Of a DNA stretch of 64,000 nucleotides, positions 26,172 to 34,926 are shown piece after piece. Location: NCBI GenBank assembly GCA_963747715.1, contig CAVVGB010000007.1:124001-188000 (forward strand), written 5' to 3'. The number at the start of each line of letters is the position of its first letter. Position 1 is the first letter of the stretch. This stretch comes from CAVVGB01 sp963747715. Its GTDB lineage: Bacteria; Actinomycetota; Thermoleophilia; Gaiellales; Gaiellaceae. The translations under genes and the position numbers were made by a program. Below the pieces are notes generated by a model, which saw only the letters and a program-made list of their open reading frames with translations, did no database searches and had not been told where the DNA came from.

Positions 26172-27380
26172 GTGGCCGAGCGGCTCTCCTTTGACGTTCT
26201 CGTGGTCGGAAGCGGGGCCTCCGGGCTCGCCGCTGCGCTGACCGCCGAGCGCGCCGGCGCCCGGGTCGGCCTCGTCACGAAGGGCGCGCTCCAGTCCTGC
26301 AACTCCGCCAAGGCGCAGGGCGGCATCCAGGCAGCTTTCGGCGACGACGATTCGCCGGATGCACACGCCGAGGACGTCTGGCAGAGCTCGCACGAGACCG
26401 CCGACATGAGCCTCGTTCGCATCCTCACCGGCGAGGCGCCGAACGCGATTCGCTGGCTCGAGGAGAACGGCGTCGAGTTCACGCGCGAGAACGGCGGCTA
26501 CCGCCTGGCGCGCTGCGGCGGCGCCAGCACGCGCCGGCTGCTGCAGGTCGGCGACCGCACGGGCCACGCGATGACGACAGCGCTGCGCGAGAGTCTCGAA
26601 GGATCGAGCGCGACGCTCATGAGCCACTCGCCGCTCGTCGCACTGCGCGCGGAGGAGAACGGCTGGGCCGCGACGTGCGCCCGCAAGGACGGAACCGAAA
26701 GCCATGTGCGCGCGAGCACCGTCGTGCTCGCTGCAGGCGGGCGCTGCTACCGCGAGGCCGAGGACCGCGGCGAGCTCTCGACCAACCATCCCGGCGCCAC
26801 CGGCGAGGTGACGCAGATCGCGCTCGGCCTCGGCGCGAAGACCCGCGACTTCGAGGCGCTTCAGTACCACCCGAACGGCGCGGCCTGGCCCGCCAACCTG
26901 CGCGGCTACGCCATCCCGGAGACGACGCGCGCGTACGGCGCGCACCTCCTCAACGCCGGCGGCGAGCGCTTCACGGACGAGCTGGGGCCGCGGGACGCGG
27001 TGTCCCAGGCGATCGTCGACGAGGTTGCGGCCGGGAGGGGCGTCGACACGCCGGACGGCCGGCCCGCCGTCTGGCTCGACACGACGCGCATCCCCAAAGA
27101 GGACGCAGAGATCTCGCTGCCCTACATGTTGCGGCGCTACCGCGCCGCGGGGATCGATCCGCTCGAGGAGCCGATCCTCACGTTTCCGGTCCTCCACTAC
27201 CAGAACGGCGGCCTCGTCATCGACGAGCACGGCGAGACGACGGTCGAGGGCCTCTACGCGTGCGGCGAGATCGCCGGCGGCACGCACGGAAAGAACCGGA
27301 TGATGGGGAACTCGCTCCTCGAGTGCTGCGTGTTCGGGCGGCGCGCCGGCAAGGCCGCGGCGGAGAAGGCGGCCGCGTGA
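26172..27380 (+). CDS. FAD-dependent fumarate reductase/succinate dehydrogenase-like flavoprotein (short form)
   Basis: A 402-residue FAD enzyme. FAD binding is VLVVGSGASGLAAALTAERAGARVGLVTKG at about 9-38; SAKAQGGIQAAFGDDDSPDAHAEDV, the substrate-site LQYHPNG, GGERFTDEL and NRMMGNSLLECCVFGRRAG are FrdA/SdhA/NadB landmarks. The C-terminal helical domain of about 150 residues found in SdhA and NadB is absent, and no iron-sulfur or anchor subunit is encoded nearby. It is therefore not a standard succinate dehydrogenase. It overlaps the hydratase gene by 4 nt. L-aspartate oxidase activity or reduction of an unsaturated acid are options. Confidence 0.8.
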   Translation: MAERLSFDVLVVGSGASGLAAALTAERAGARVGLVTKGALQSCNSAKAQGGIQAAFGDDDSPDAHAEDVWQSSHETADMSLVRILTGEAPNAIRWLEENGVEFTRENGGYRLARCGGASTRRLLQVGDRTGHAMTTALRESLEGSSATLMSHSPLVALRAEENGWAATCARKDGTESHVRASTVVLAAGGRCYREAEDRGELSTNHPGATGEVTQIALGLGAKTRDFEALQYHPNGAAWPANLRGYAIPETTRAYGAHLLNAGGERFTDELGPRDAVSQAIVDEVAAGRGVDTPDGRPAVWLDTTRIPKEDAEISLPYMLRRYRAAGIDPLEEPILTFPVLHYQNGGLVIDEHGETTVEGLYACGEIAGGTHGKNRMMGNSLLECCVFGRRAGKAAAEKAAA

Positions 27381-28273
27381 GCGTCGTCGCCGTGGATGTC
27401 AAGCAGGCCGTCGAGGACGCAGCGGCGCACCTGTACGTGTGGGCGCTCAAGGACATCCCGCAGGACCTCCGCGACGGCATCAAGGACGCGCGCAAGCGGG
27501 AGACGTCGGTGCCGGGACAGCGCGTGCTCGACACGATCATCCGCAACGTCGAGATCGCCGACGACCAGAAGAACCTCGTCTGCCAGGACACCGGCATCGC
27601 GGTTTACTACTGCCGCGTCGGCGAGCACTTCCCGCTCCACCCCGCGCGCATCTACGAAGCTCTGTACGACGGCACCGCGCGCGCAACGCTCGAGCATCCG
27701 CTGCGCTCCAACACGGTGCACACGCTCACGCGCGAGAACACGGGCCCGAACGTCGGCTACCGCGTGCCGATCGTCCACTGGGAGTTCGTCCAGGACTGGG
27801 ACGGGCTCGACGTGAAATGCGTGCCGAAGGGATCGGGCTCCGAAAGCATGAGCTTTCTGAAGATGTGCTCGCCCGCCGACGGCGTCGCGGGCGTCAAGCG
27901 CTTCGTGCTCGACTCGATCGTCGAGGCCGGCGGGCGTCCCTGCCCGCCCGGCATCGTCGGCGTAGGCGTGGGCGGCTCCGCCGACTACGCGATGTATCTC
28001 GCCAAGGAGGCGATCTCGCGGCCGATCGGGTCTCACAACCACGATCCCGAGGTCGCGAAGCTCGAGGACGAGCTCACCGACCTGCTCAACGAGACCGGGA
28101 TCGGCCCGATGGGCCTCGGCGGAGACGTCACCGTGCTCCGTGCGCACGTCGAGCACGCCGACACGCACATGACGCTCAATCCGGTCGCCGTCAACTACCA
28201 GTGCTGGGCGGCGCGGCGCGCAACAGCGCACGTTTCCGCCGACGGTGACGTCGACTTCGACCGGGAGGCGTGA
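27377..28273 (+). CDS. Class I fumarase-type hydratase, alpha subunit
   Basis: A 298-residue iron-sulfur subunit of the FumA/TtdA family, which adds or removes water at an unsaturated dicarboxylate. The 4Fe-4S cysteines are probably Cys69 (VCQDTG), Cys164 (KMCSPADG) and Cys189 (PCPPGIVG). GPMGLGGDVTVL near residue 240 is conserved. GTG overlaps the flavoprotein stop. The substrate may be fumarate/malate, tartrate or a related acid; the downstream sulfonate gene makes sulfolactate/sulfoacrylate a candidate worth testing. Confidence 0.88.
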   Translation: MSVVAVDVKQAVEDAAAHLYVWALKDIPQDLRDGIKDARKRETSVPGQRVLDTIIRNVEIADDQKNLVCQDTGIAVYYCRVGEHFPLHPARIYEALYDGTARATLEHPLRSNTVHTLTRENTGPNVGYRVPIVHWEFVQDWDGLDVKCVPKGSGSESMSFLKMCSPADGVAGVKRFVLDSIVEAGGRPCPPGIVGVGVGGSADYAMYLAKEAISRPIGSHNHDPEVAKLEDELTDLLNETGIGPMGLGGDVTVLRAHVEHADTHMTLNPVAVNYQCWAARRATAHVSADGDVDFDREA

Positions 28274-28274
28274 C

Positions 28275-28859
28275 GTGTCTGACCGTCACCTGACCTTCCC
28301 GACGACCGAGGAGGAGATTCGCACGCTGCAGGCCGGCGACTCGGTGTTCGTCGACGGCCACATCATCGGCATCCGCGACCGCACGCACATCCGCATCTTC
28401 GACAAGGGCGTCGAGCCGCCGATGGACTTGCGCGGCGCGCTCCTTCTACACACGGCGCCCGGCGTTCGCAAGGTCGGCCCAGGCCGCTACGAAAAGGTTT
28501 CCATCGGCACGACGACGAGTTGGCGCATGGCGCGCTTCACCGAACCGCTCGGCCGCGACTACGGTGTGCGCGCCATCGCCGGCAAGGGCGGCCTGCCCGA
28601 CGAGGTCGTCGAACCGATGAAGACGTACGGGATGGTGTATTTCGCGCTCGTCGGGGGCTCCGCCGCGCTCGAGACGACGCAGATCGAGGAGATCGAAGAG
28701 GTCGCTTGGGAGGAGCTCATGCCCGAGTGCCTCTGGAAGTTCCGAGTCAAAGACTTCGGGCCGCTCACGGTCGCGATCGACTCCCACGGCAACTCGCTCT
28801 ACCACGACGTGCAACAGCAGGCCAAGACCAAGCTGGAGGAGCTCTATGCCAAGCTTTGA
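28275..28859 (+). CDS. Class I fumarase-type hydratase, beta subunit
   Basis: A 194-residue partner subunit (FumA C-terminal/TtdB family) that forms the second half of the active site. Landmarks are AGDSVFVDGHIIGIRDRTHIR, GPTTSWRM-like GTTTSWRMARFTE, and IAGKGGLPDEVVEPMKTYGMVYFALVGGSAAL. GTG at 28275 lies one base after the alpha stop, with GGGAGG 6 nt upstream. Its end overlaps comA by 14 nt. Two-subunit hydratases of this kind are oxygen-sensitive in many bacteria. Confidence 0.88.
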   Translation: MSDRHLTFPTTEEEIRTLQAGDSVFVDGHIIGIRDRTHIRIFDKGVEPPMDLRGALLLHTAPGVRKVGPGRYEKVSIGTTTSWRMARFTEPLGRDYGVRAIAGKGGLPDEVVEPMKTYGMVYFALVGGSAALETTQIEEIEEVAWEELMPECLWKFRVKDFGPLTVAIDSHGNSLYHDVQQQAKTKLEELYAKL

Positions 28860-29664
28860 CACTCCGGGGAACGGCCGCCCAAACGGCTTCCTCGACATCC
28901 TCGCCCGTTCGGGCAAGCCGCGCACGCGCGGTCTCACGCACGTCATCGACAAGGGCTTGAACCTTCGTGACATCGAAGGGCTCTTCGACACGGCTGGGGA
29001 GTACGTCGACGTCGTCAAGCTCGGCTGGGGAACCTCGTACGTCACGCGCAACCTCGAGAAGAAGATTGCGCTCTACCGCTCGCTCGAGACTCCCGTGGTC
29101 TGCGGCGGGACGCTCTTCGAGGCCGTCGTGGTGCGCGACAAGATCGACGAATACCGCAGCTGGCTCACGGACAACCGCATCTCGCACGTCGAGATCTCCG
29201 ACGGCGCCATCGACCTTCCCCGCGAGCGCAAGCTCGAGCTCATCGCGACGTTCGCGGACGACTTCGTCGTCCTGTCCGAGGTGGGCTCCAAGGACGCAGA
29301 GGTCGTGTACGCCCCCTACCAGTGGGTCGATTGGATGCACGAGGAGCTCGCCGCCGGCGCGTGGAAGGTGATCACCGAGTCCCGCGAGACCGGGACCGCG
29401 GGGATCTTTCGCCCCACCGGTGAGATGCGCACCGGCCTCATCGACGAGATCGCGCACGAGATCGACGTCGCCGACATCATCTTCGAAGCCCCGACGAAGT
29501 CCTCGCAGGCCTGGTTCATCCGCCGGTTCGGGCCCGAGGTCAACCTCGGGAACATCCCGCCCGACGAGGTCATCCCGCTCGAGACCCTGCGTCTCGGACT
29601 GCGGGCGGACACGCTCAAGGAGGTTCTCCTGCGTGGCGATCAGCCCGCCCCTGTCGCTGACTGA
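28846..29664 (+). CDS. comA: Phosphosulfolactate synthase (ComA family)
   Basis: A 272-residue TIM-barrel enzyme that adds sulfite to phosphoenolpyruvate, giving (2R)-phospho-3-sulfolactate, the first step towards coenzyme M or sulfolactate. Family landmarks are RGLTHVIDKGLNLRDIEGLF, DVVKLGWGTS, HVEISDGAIDLPRERKLELI, VLSEVGSKD and ITESRETGTAGIF. GGAGGAGCT precedes the ATG, which lies within the end of the hydratase beta gene. The following three genes generate sulfite. No obvious phosphatase (ComB) or dehydrogenase (ComC) is adjacent, so the onward path is open. Confidence 0.92.
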   Translation: MPSFDTPGNGRPNGFLDILARSGKPRTRGLTHVIDKGLNLRDIEGLFDTAGEYVDVVKLGWGTSYVTRNLEKKIALYRSLETPVVCGGTLFEAVVVRDKIDEYRSWLTDNRISHVEISDGAIDLPRERKLELIATFADDFVVLSEVGSKDAEVVYAPYQWVDWMHEELAAGAWKVITESRETGTAGIFRPTGEMRTGLIDEIAHEIDVADIIFEAPTKSSQAWFIRRFGPEVNLGNIPPDEVIPLETLRLGLRADTLKEVLLRGDQPAPVAD

Positions 29665-30334
29665 GGCCGAGCTCGAGACGCTGCCGGCGGAGGAGGTTCT
29701 CCGCTGGGGTCACGCCGAGTTCGGCGAGCGGCTCTGCCTGTCGTGCTCGTGGCAGAAGCAGTCGTCGGTGCTCGTGCACATGGTGTCGGAGCTCGGCCTG
29801 GAGATCGACGTGATCGAGCTCGACACGCACCTCTTCTTCAAGGAGACGTACGAGACGCGCGAGCGGCTCGTGGAGCGCTACGGCCTTCGGCTGATCCAGC
29901 CCGACGTCCTCACGGTGGCCGAGCAGCACAAGCGCGAAGGCCCGAACCTGTGGGAGCGCGCTCCCGACCGCTGCTGCCACATCCGGAAGGTTGAACCGCT
30001 CTTGCGCGCGCTGGATCCGTACGATGCCTGGGTCTCCGGCATTCGCCGCGACCAGTCCCCCTCGCGAGCTGCCACGAAGAAGCTCGAGGGCTCGGAGCGG
30101 TACGGAGTCTGGAAGATCCAACCCCTCGCGGACTGGAGAGAAACAGACGTGTGGAACTACATCAAAGCGAACGACATTCCCTACAACCCGCTGCACGAGG
30201 CCGGCTACCGGTCGATCGGGTGCATGCCGTGCACAAGGCCGACCCGTCCCGACGAAGAGGAGCGAGCCGGCCGGTGGGCGGGCTCGGACAAGCTCGAGTG
30301 CGGTATTCACCTCGATCAGGCGGTGGCCTCGTGA
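29633..30334 (+). CDS. cysH: APS/PAPS reductase (iron-sulfur type)
   Basis: A 233-residue assimilatory reductase that makes sulfite from adenylyl sulfate. The iron-sulfur cysteines are Cys114-Cys115 (RCCHIRK) and Cys197/Cys200 (GCMPC), the pattern of 4Fe-4S APS reductases; the catalytic cysteine is Cys223 in LECGIH. AFGERLCLSCSWQKQSSVL-like SFSGG region is replaced by LSCSWQKQS for nucleotide binding. GTG at 29633 has AAGGAGG 9 nt upstream and overlaps comA by 32 nt, so ComA and the sulfite source are translated together. Confidence 0.93.
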   Translation: MAISPPLSLTEAELETLPAEEVLRWGHAEFGERLCLSCSWQKQSSVLVHMVSELGLEIDVIELDTHLFFKETYETRERLVERYGLRLIQPDVLTVAEQHKREGPNLWERAPDRCCHIRKVEPLLRALDPYDAWVSGIRRDQSPSRAATKKLEGSERYGVWKIQPLADWRETDVWNYIKANDIPYNPLHEAGYRSIGCMPCTRPTRPDEEERAGRWAGSDKLECGIHLDQAVAS

Positions 30335-30882
30335 ACAACGGGTTCACTCTCTGGTTCACGGGTCTCTCCGGCGCCGGCAAGTCGACGATCGCCGAGATCG
30401 TCGGACCGCGCCTCGAGGAGGCCGGCCGCATAGTCGAGTACCTCGACGGCGACGTCGTGCGCACGCACCTCTCGAAAGGTCTCGGCTTTTCGAAGGAAGA
30501 CCGCGACACGAACATCGAGCGCATCGGCTGGGTCGCCTCGCGGCTGACGCGCAACGGCGCGGCCGTGCTCGTTTCCGCCATCTCGCCGTACGAGGAAACC
30601 CGTCAGAAGGCGCGGAAGCTCGTGGAGGAGCACGGTGGTTTCGTCGAGGTCTTCGTCGAGGCCTCGGTCGAGGAGTGTGCGCGCCGCGACGTGAAAGGCC
30701 TCTATGAAAAGGCTTTCGCCGGCGAGATCAAGGAGTTCACCGGCGTCTCGGATCCCTACGAGGCGCCCAGCGCCCCGGAGCTCGTTCTCCACACCGAGGG
30801 CGAGAGTCCCGAGGAGAGCGCGCAGCGTGTGCTCGGGAAGCTCGAGGAGCTCGGGTTGCTCTACGGCGAGGTGCGCGTGTGA
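30331..30882 (+). CDS. cysC: Adenylyl-sulfate kinase
   Basis: A 183-residue APS kinase that makes PAPS. Walker A is GLSGAGKST at 11-19; LDGDVVRTHLSKGLGFSKEDRDTNIERIG is the APS-binding stretch, and VKGLYEKAFAGEIKEFTGVSDPYEAP is the lid. GTG overlaps the cysH stop (GTGA). Because the reductase is of the iron-sulfur type that can use APS, PAPS may serve either reduction or sulfation of cell-surface glycans. Confidence 0.94.
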   Translation: MNNGFTLWFTGLSGAGKSTIAEIVGPRLEEAGRIVEYLDGDVVRTHLSKGLGFSKEDRDTNIERIGWVASRLTRNGAAVLVSAISPYEETRQKARKLVEEHGGFVEVFVEASVEECARRDVKGLYEKAFAGEIKEFTGVSDPYEAPSAPELVLHTEGESPEESAQRVLGKLEELGLLYGEVRV

Positions 30883-32018
30883 GCCTCGCGACCGAGCAGA
30901 CGCTCATCAGACCGCACGGGGGTGAGTTGACCGGGCGGGTCGGCGAGCGGCCCGACGGCGTCGACAGCCTCCAGGCCCTCGCGCTCACTCCGCGCGAGCT
31001 CTCCGACCTCGACATGCTGGCCTCCGGCGCGCTGTCGCCGCTCGCGGGCTTCATGGGGTCGGCCGACTACGAGCGCGTCGTCGAGGAGATGCGCCTGTCC
31101 AGCGGGCTGCCGTGGGCGCTGCCGGTGTGCCTGGCCGCGGATCATGCGCCCGAGGGGGATCGCGTGGCGCTCGCCGACGAAGCCGGGCGCTCGCTCGCCG
31201 TCATGGACGTCGAAGAGGTCTTCCAGTACGACAAGGACCGGGAGGCGGAGCGCTGCTTCAGAACGACGGACGCCGCGCATCCGGGCGTCGCGCGGGTGTA
31301 CTCGCAGGCGGACTATTACGTGGCCGGGGCGGTGACGGTGTTCGAGCGGCAGCAGCCGCCGTTCACCGAGCTCCACAAGGACCCCGCCGACACGCGCGCG
31401 CTCTTTGCCGAGCGCGGCTGGAGGCGCGTGGTGGGCTTCCAGACCCGCAACCCGATCCACCGCGCCCACGAGTATCTGACCAAGTGCGCGCTCGAGACCG
31501 TCGACGGGCTCCTCATTCACCCGCTCGTCGGGGAGACGAAGTCGGACGACGTTCCGGCCGCCGTGCGCGCCGAGGCGTACCGAGTCCTCGTCGACGGCTA
31601 CTACCCGGCCGAACGCGTCGTCGTCTCGGCATTTCCGGCGGCGATGCGTTACGCGGGCCCGCGGGAGGCGATCTGGCACGCGATCTGCCGCAAGAACTAC
31701 GGTTGCTCGCACTTCATCGTCGGACGCGATCACGCCGGCGTCGGCGACTACTACGGGTCGTACGACGCGCAACGCATCTTCGACGAGTTCGAGCCGCACG
31801 AGCTCGACATCGAGCCGATGTTCTTCGAGCACTCCTTCTGGTGCAAGGCATGCGGCCAGATGGCGACGGCCAAGACGTGCCCGCACGGGGGAGACGATCA
31901 CGTCTTCCTCTCGGGGACGAAGGTCCGCGAGCTCCTGGCCGGCGGCGAGCTGCCGCCGACGGAGTTCACGCGGCCCGAGGTCGCCGAGATCCTGATCGCC
32001 GCGTACCGCCAGCAGTAG
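30879..32018 (+). CDS. sat: Sulfate adenylyltransferase (ATP sulfurylase)
   Basis: A 379-residue homo-oligomeric ATP sulfurylase that activates sulfate. The nucleotide motifs are QTRNPIHRAHEY from residue 188 and GRDHAGVG near 282. A zinc site is visible as Cys322, Cys325, Cys334 and His336. GTG overlaps cysC by 4 nt. It closes the operon; no sulfite reductase or cysteine synthase follows, so the sulfite made here is available to ComA. Confidence 0.95.
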   Translation: MSLATEQTLIRPHGGELTGRVGERPDGVDSLQALALTPRELSDLDMLASGALSPLAGFMGSADYERVVEEMRLSSGLPWALPVCLAADHAPEGDRVALADEAGRSLAVMDVEEVFQYDKDREAERCFRTTDAAHPGVARVYSQADYYVAGAVTVFERQQPPFTELHKDPADTRALFAERGWRRVVGFQTRNPIHRAHEYLTKCALETVDGLLIHPLVGETKSDDVPAAVRAEAYRVLVDGYYPAERVVVSAFPAAMRYAGPREAIWHAICRKNYGCSHFIVGRDHAGVGDYYGSYDAQRIFDEFEPHELDIEPMFFEHSFWCKACGQMATAKTCPHGGDDHVFLSGTKVRELLAGGELPPTEFTRPEVAEILIAAYRQQ

Positions 32019-32052
32019 CCGGTCAAACAGCGGGACGAAAGCGCGCGCGACC

Positions 32053-32058
32053 TAGAAT
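32053..32058 (+). promoter_or_regulatory. Putative leaderless -10 box TAGAAT
   Basis: TAGAAT lies 8 nt before the GTG at 32067 in the 48-nt gap after sat; no ribosome binding site is present. Confidence 0.6.
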
Positions 32059-32066
32059 CCGCGCTT

Positions 32067-33023
32067 GTGCGTCGTGTAGCCGTGACCGTGCTCGTTCTGG
32101 CGCTCATCGGCGGCACGACCGCGGCCTTCACGATCACCGAGGCGCTCAAGCTCGAGCCCACGCCGATCACGGCGAAGCGGGCGGAAGAGCTCTTCTCGCC
32201 GGGATGCGGGTGCCCCACCGCCATCGCGCGTCTTTCCATGCGCATTCGCCGCAACGACCGCCTCGACCTGGACATCCTCGCGGGCGGTGTGCCTATCCGG
32301 AATCTCGCCCGCGATCTGGAGGCGAAAAAGGGGCGAGTGCGCGTTCGCTGGGACGGCCGAGACGACGCAGGCCGGATCGTTCCGGACGGGAGTTACCGGT
32401 TGCGCGTGCATCTTCGGGACGACGACCGAACGGTCGTCATCCCGCGGACGGTCCGCGTCGACACGGAGTCACCGGATTTCGAGGTGCTCGGCGTCGACCG
32501 CCAGGTGTTTTCGCCTGACGACGACGGCCAGGGCGATTCCATCCGTATTGGCTACGACTCGAGCGAGGACGGCGCTGCCGTGGTGTTCGTAAACGGTCGC
32601 CTTGCTGCGGAGGGTGCCTTCAAGCCGGCGGGTGAGGCCGACATAGCCTGGGACGGGCAGGTGGACGGCCGCGCGGTCCGGGCGGGGGACTACACGCTCT
32701 TCCTCCGGGTTCGCGACGCGGCCGGAAATCTCTCGGCGCCGGGGAAGGTCGCCGTCGCAGTCCGGTACATCGTGGTCGTGCAGAGCACGCGCGCCGTGCG
32801 GCGTGGCGGGAACGTCCGCTTTCGCGTCGTGACGGATGCAAGTCGCTTCTCGTGGGAGCTTCGCCGGGTCGGCGGAGGGGTACTGGGGTCAGAAGCGAGG
32901 GAACGTCCGGGCGTCGTCGTCGCGCGCGTTCCGGAAGGTGCCCGCGCGGGTCGTTACGTTCTCGAGGTCGAGGCGAACGGGCATCGCGACCGAGCTGTCG
33001 TGCGCGTGCTGAGGCGCGGATGA
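32067..33023 (+). CDS. Exported protein with two FlgD-like Ig repeats
   Basis: A 318-residue secreted or anchored protein. A signal segment covers about 3-22 (VAVTVLVLALIGGTTAAFTI). Two FlgD-type Ig units follow: VRVRWDGRDDAGRIVPDGSYRLRV near 90-110 and FSPDDDGQGDSIRIGY to IAWDGQVDGRAVRAGDYTLFLRV. A third beta-rich region ends the protein. The same FlgD-like unit occurs in the exported protein at 13973. It overlaps the O-antigen-ligase-like gene by 4 nt, so a cell-surface role is likely. Confidence 0.8.
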   Translation: MRRVAVTVLVLALIGGTTAAFTITEALKLEPTPITAKRAEELFSPGCGCPTAIARLSMRIRRNDRLDLDILAGGVPIRNLARDLEAKKGRVRVRWDGRDDAGRIVPDGSYRLRVHLRDDDRTVVIPRTVRVDTESPDFEVLGVDRQVFSPDDDGQGDSIRIGYDSSEDGAAVVFVNGRLAAEGAFKPAGEADIAWDGQVDGRAVRAGDYTLFLRVRDAAGNLSAPGKVAVAVRYIVVVQSTRAVRRGGNVRFRVVTDASRFSWELRRVGGGVLGSEARERPGVVVARVPEGARAGRYVLEVEANGHRDRAVVRVLRRG

Positions 33024-34486
33024 CCGCGTCGACTCTGGCCCAAGCAGGCGGCATCGTCGGCGCTGTCGGGTTTGCTCTCCTCCTGCTCGTGCAGGAGCGC
33101 CTGCTTCGGTTGGCCGGGCTCGCGCTCGTCGTTCTGGGGATGGCGCTCTTCCTCCCGCTCCTGCTTCCGTCCGGTCGCGTTGCGGTGCTTGCCGCGGGCG
33201 GCGTCGTCGGAGCGCTCGCCGTCGGCGGGCTGGCGGTGCTCTTCCTGCGCTACCCATGGGCGCTCGCCTTCTTTGCGATCGTCGCCGCTGCGATTCGCAT
33301 CCCGGTGTCGGTCGGCTCGACATCGGCGAACCTGCTGCTTCCGCTCTACATCGTGATCGCCGCGGCGGTCGTCGTTCTCGCGTGGAGGATCTGGCGCGAG
33401 CCGCCGCGCCGCGAGCTGGGGCTCCTTGCGTGGCCGCTCGCCGCGCTCGTCGTCTGGTTCGGACTGTCGATGCTGTGGACGACGGACGTTCGCACCGCGT
33501 CGGTCTTCCTCTTCTTCTTCGTCCTGCCGTTCGGTGTGCTCGCCGTTGCTCTCGCGCGCCTGCCGTGGTCGACGCTCGAAGCGGGTCGCCTCTTTGGGAT
33601 GGTCGTCTCGATCGCGGTCGTGTTCGCGCTCGTGGGAATCTGGCAATGGATTGCGCACGACGTCTTCTGGAACCAGGACGTCATCGCAGCGAACGCGTAC
33701 GCGACCTTCTACCGGGTCAACTCCATCTTCTGGGACCCGTCGATGTACGGGCGCTTCCTCGTGCTCACGATCCTCGCCGTGCTCACGCTGCTTCTCTTCC
33801 GCACGCGGCGTGGGACTCGATTCGAGGTCGCCCTCGGTGCGGCGATCGTCGTCCTGTGGGTCGGCCTGCTCTTCTCCTTCTCGCAGTCGAGCTTCGTCGC
33901 GCTCGTGTGCGCGGTCGTGCTGGCCGCGGTGATTGCGTGGCGGTGGAGGGCGCTCGTGGCGGTCGGAGTGGTCGCCGCCGTGATGATCCCGGTGGGTGTC
34001 GCCTCGCCGCAGCTCGCGAATGTGCGCGAGAGCCTGGATGGCTCAGCGAGGGCGACGTTGTCGGATGCCACAGGCGGGCGCTCCACGCTCGTCTCTGTGG
34101 GGCTTCGCATCGCGAGGGACAATCCCGTTGCGGGCGTGGGCCTCGGAGGTTTCGGCGAGGCCTACGCCGACCGGGTCAGCAGGCGCCAGGCCGACCGCAA
34201 CCAGGCCTCGCACACGACGCCGATCACCGTCGCGGCGGAGACGGGGCTGATCGGCCTCGCGCTCTTCGCCTGGCTCGTCGGCGCGGCCCTCTTCGTCGCC
34301 TTTCGCGGAAGCTCGGGCGCCGACGGCGCCGGCCGAGCGCGCCTGATCGCCGGCCTTTGTCTCGTCGCAATCTTCGTGCACAGCCTCTTCTACAACGCGT
34401 TCTTCGAGGACCCGCTCATGTGGGCCCTGCTCGCCATCGCGACGATCGCGCTTCCTCGGCGCGAGCCGACGAGCGCTTCAGCCTAG
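33020..34486 (+). CDS. O-antigen ligase/polymerase-like membrane protein
   Basis: A 488-residue protein with about 12 membrane segments and a periplasm-side loop of the Wzy_C/WaaL type, including FWDPSMYGRF, SFSQSSFVAL and RIARDNPVAGVGLGGFGEAYADR, then HTTPITVAAETGLIGLALF. Such proteins polymerise or ligate lipid-linked glycans on the outer face of the membrane. ATG overlaps the preceding stop. Its TAG stop shares CTAG with the convergent fur stop. Confidence 0.85.
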   Translation: MTASTLAQAGGIVGAVGFALLLLVQERLLRLAGLALVVLGMALFLPLLLPSGRVAVLAAGGVVGALAVGGLAVLFLRYPWALAFFAIVAAAIRIPVSVGSTSANLLLPLYIVIAAAVVVLAWRIWREPPRRELGLLAWPLAALVVWFGLSMLWTTDVRTASVFLFFFVLPFGVLAVALARLPWSTLEAGRLFGMVVSIAVVFALVGIWQWIAHDVFWNQDVIAANAYATFYRVNSIFWDPSMYGRFLVLTILAVLTLLLFRTRRGTRFEVALGAAIVVLWVGLLFSFSQSSFVALVCAVVLAAVIAWRWRALVAVGVVAAVMIPVGVASPQLANVRESLDGSARATLSDATGGRSTLVSVGLRIARDNPVAGVGLGGFGEAYADRVSRRQADRNQASHTTPITVAAETGLIGLALFAWLVGAALFVAFRGSSGADGAGRARLIAGLCLVAIFVHSLFYNAFFEDPLMWALLAIATIALPRREPTSASA

Positions 34487-34920
34487 GCCGCGCGGCAGGC
34501 GGCGCAGAGCCCGGCCACGTCGAGGCGGTGCGCCGTCGCGACGAATCCGTGGTCTGCGGCGACGCGGTCGAGCCACGGCGTCAACTCGCAGTCGCCGAGC
34601 TCGACGACGCTCTGGCAGCTGGAGCACACGAGGTGATGGTGGTGGTGGTCCCCGCACCAGCGGTAAGAGACCTCGCCCTGGCGGTGGGAAAGCGCGTCGA
34701 TGGCGCCCTCGCCGCTCAGGAGGCCGAGGGTGCGGTACACGGTCGCCAGCCCGAGGCGCGAGCCGCGCCGCCGCAGGCGCTGGTGGAGCTCCTGCGCGGT
34801 CAGGTCATTGCTCTCGCCCATGAGCTCGGCCAGGACGGTGGCCCGCTGAGGGGTGGGGCGTGCGCCGAGCGCCCGCAGCGTCTCCCTCGCCTGCCGCTGG
34901 AGTTGCCTGGCCTGGGCCAT
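34483..34920 (-). CDS. fur: Fur-family metal-responsive repressor
   Basis: A 145-residue regulator from ATG 34920 (MAQARQLQRQ). The winged helix includes LTAQELHQRLRRRGSRLGLATVYRTLGLL. The metal and structural zinc sites are HHHHHLVCSSC and the C-terminal CAAC pair. An upstream ATG at 34956 would lie inside the Fur box and beyond the -10 box, so the shorter start is preferred. TATGCT lies 7 nt upstream and a Fur box covers its -35 region, implying autoregulation. Zur rather than Fur cannot be excluded from the sequence. Confidence 0.88.
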   Translation of the reverse strand: MAQARQLQRQARETLRALGARPTPQRATVLAELMGESNDLTAQELHQRLRRRGSRLGLATVYRTLGLLSGEGAIDALSHRQGEVSYRWCGDHHHHHLVCSSCQSVVELGDCELTPWLDRVAADHGFVATAHRLDVAGLCAACRAA

Positions 34921-34926
34921 CCGGGG

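Noticed and set aside
26172..27380. Standard succinate dehydrogenase flavoprotein subunit
   Set aside because: It lacks the C-terminal helical domain, and no iron-sulfur or membrane anchor subunit is adjacent.
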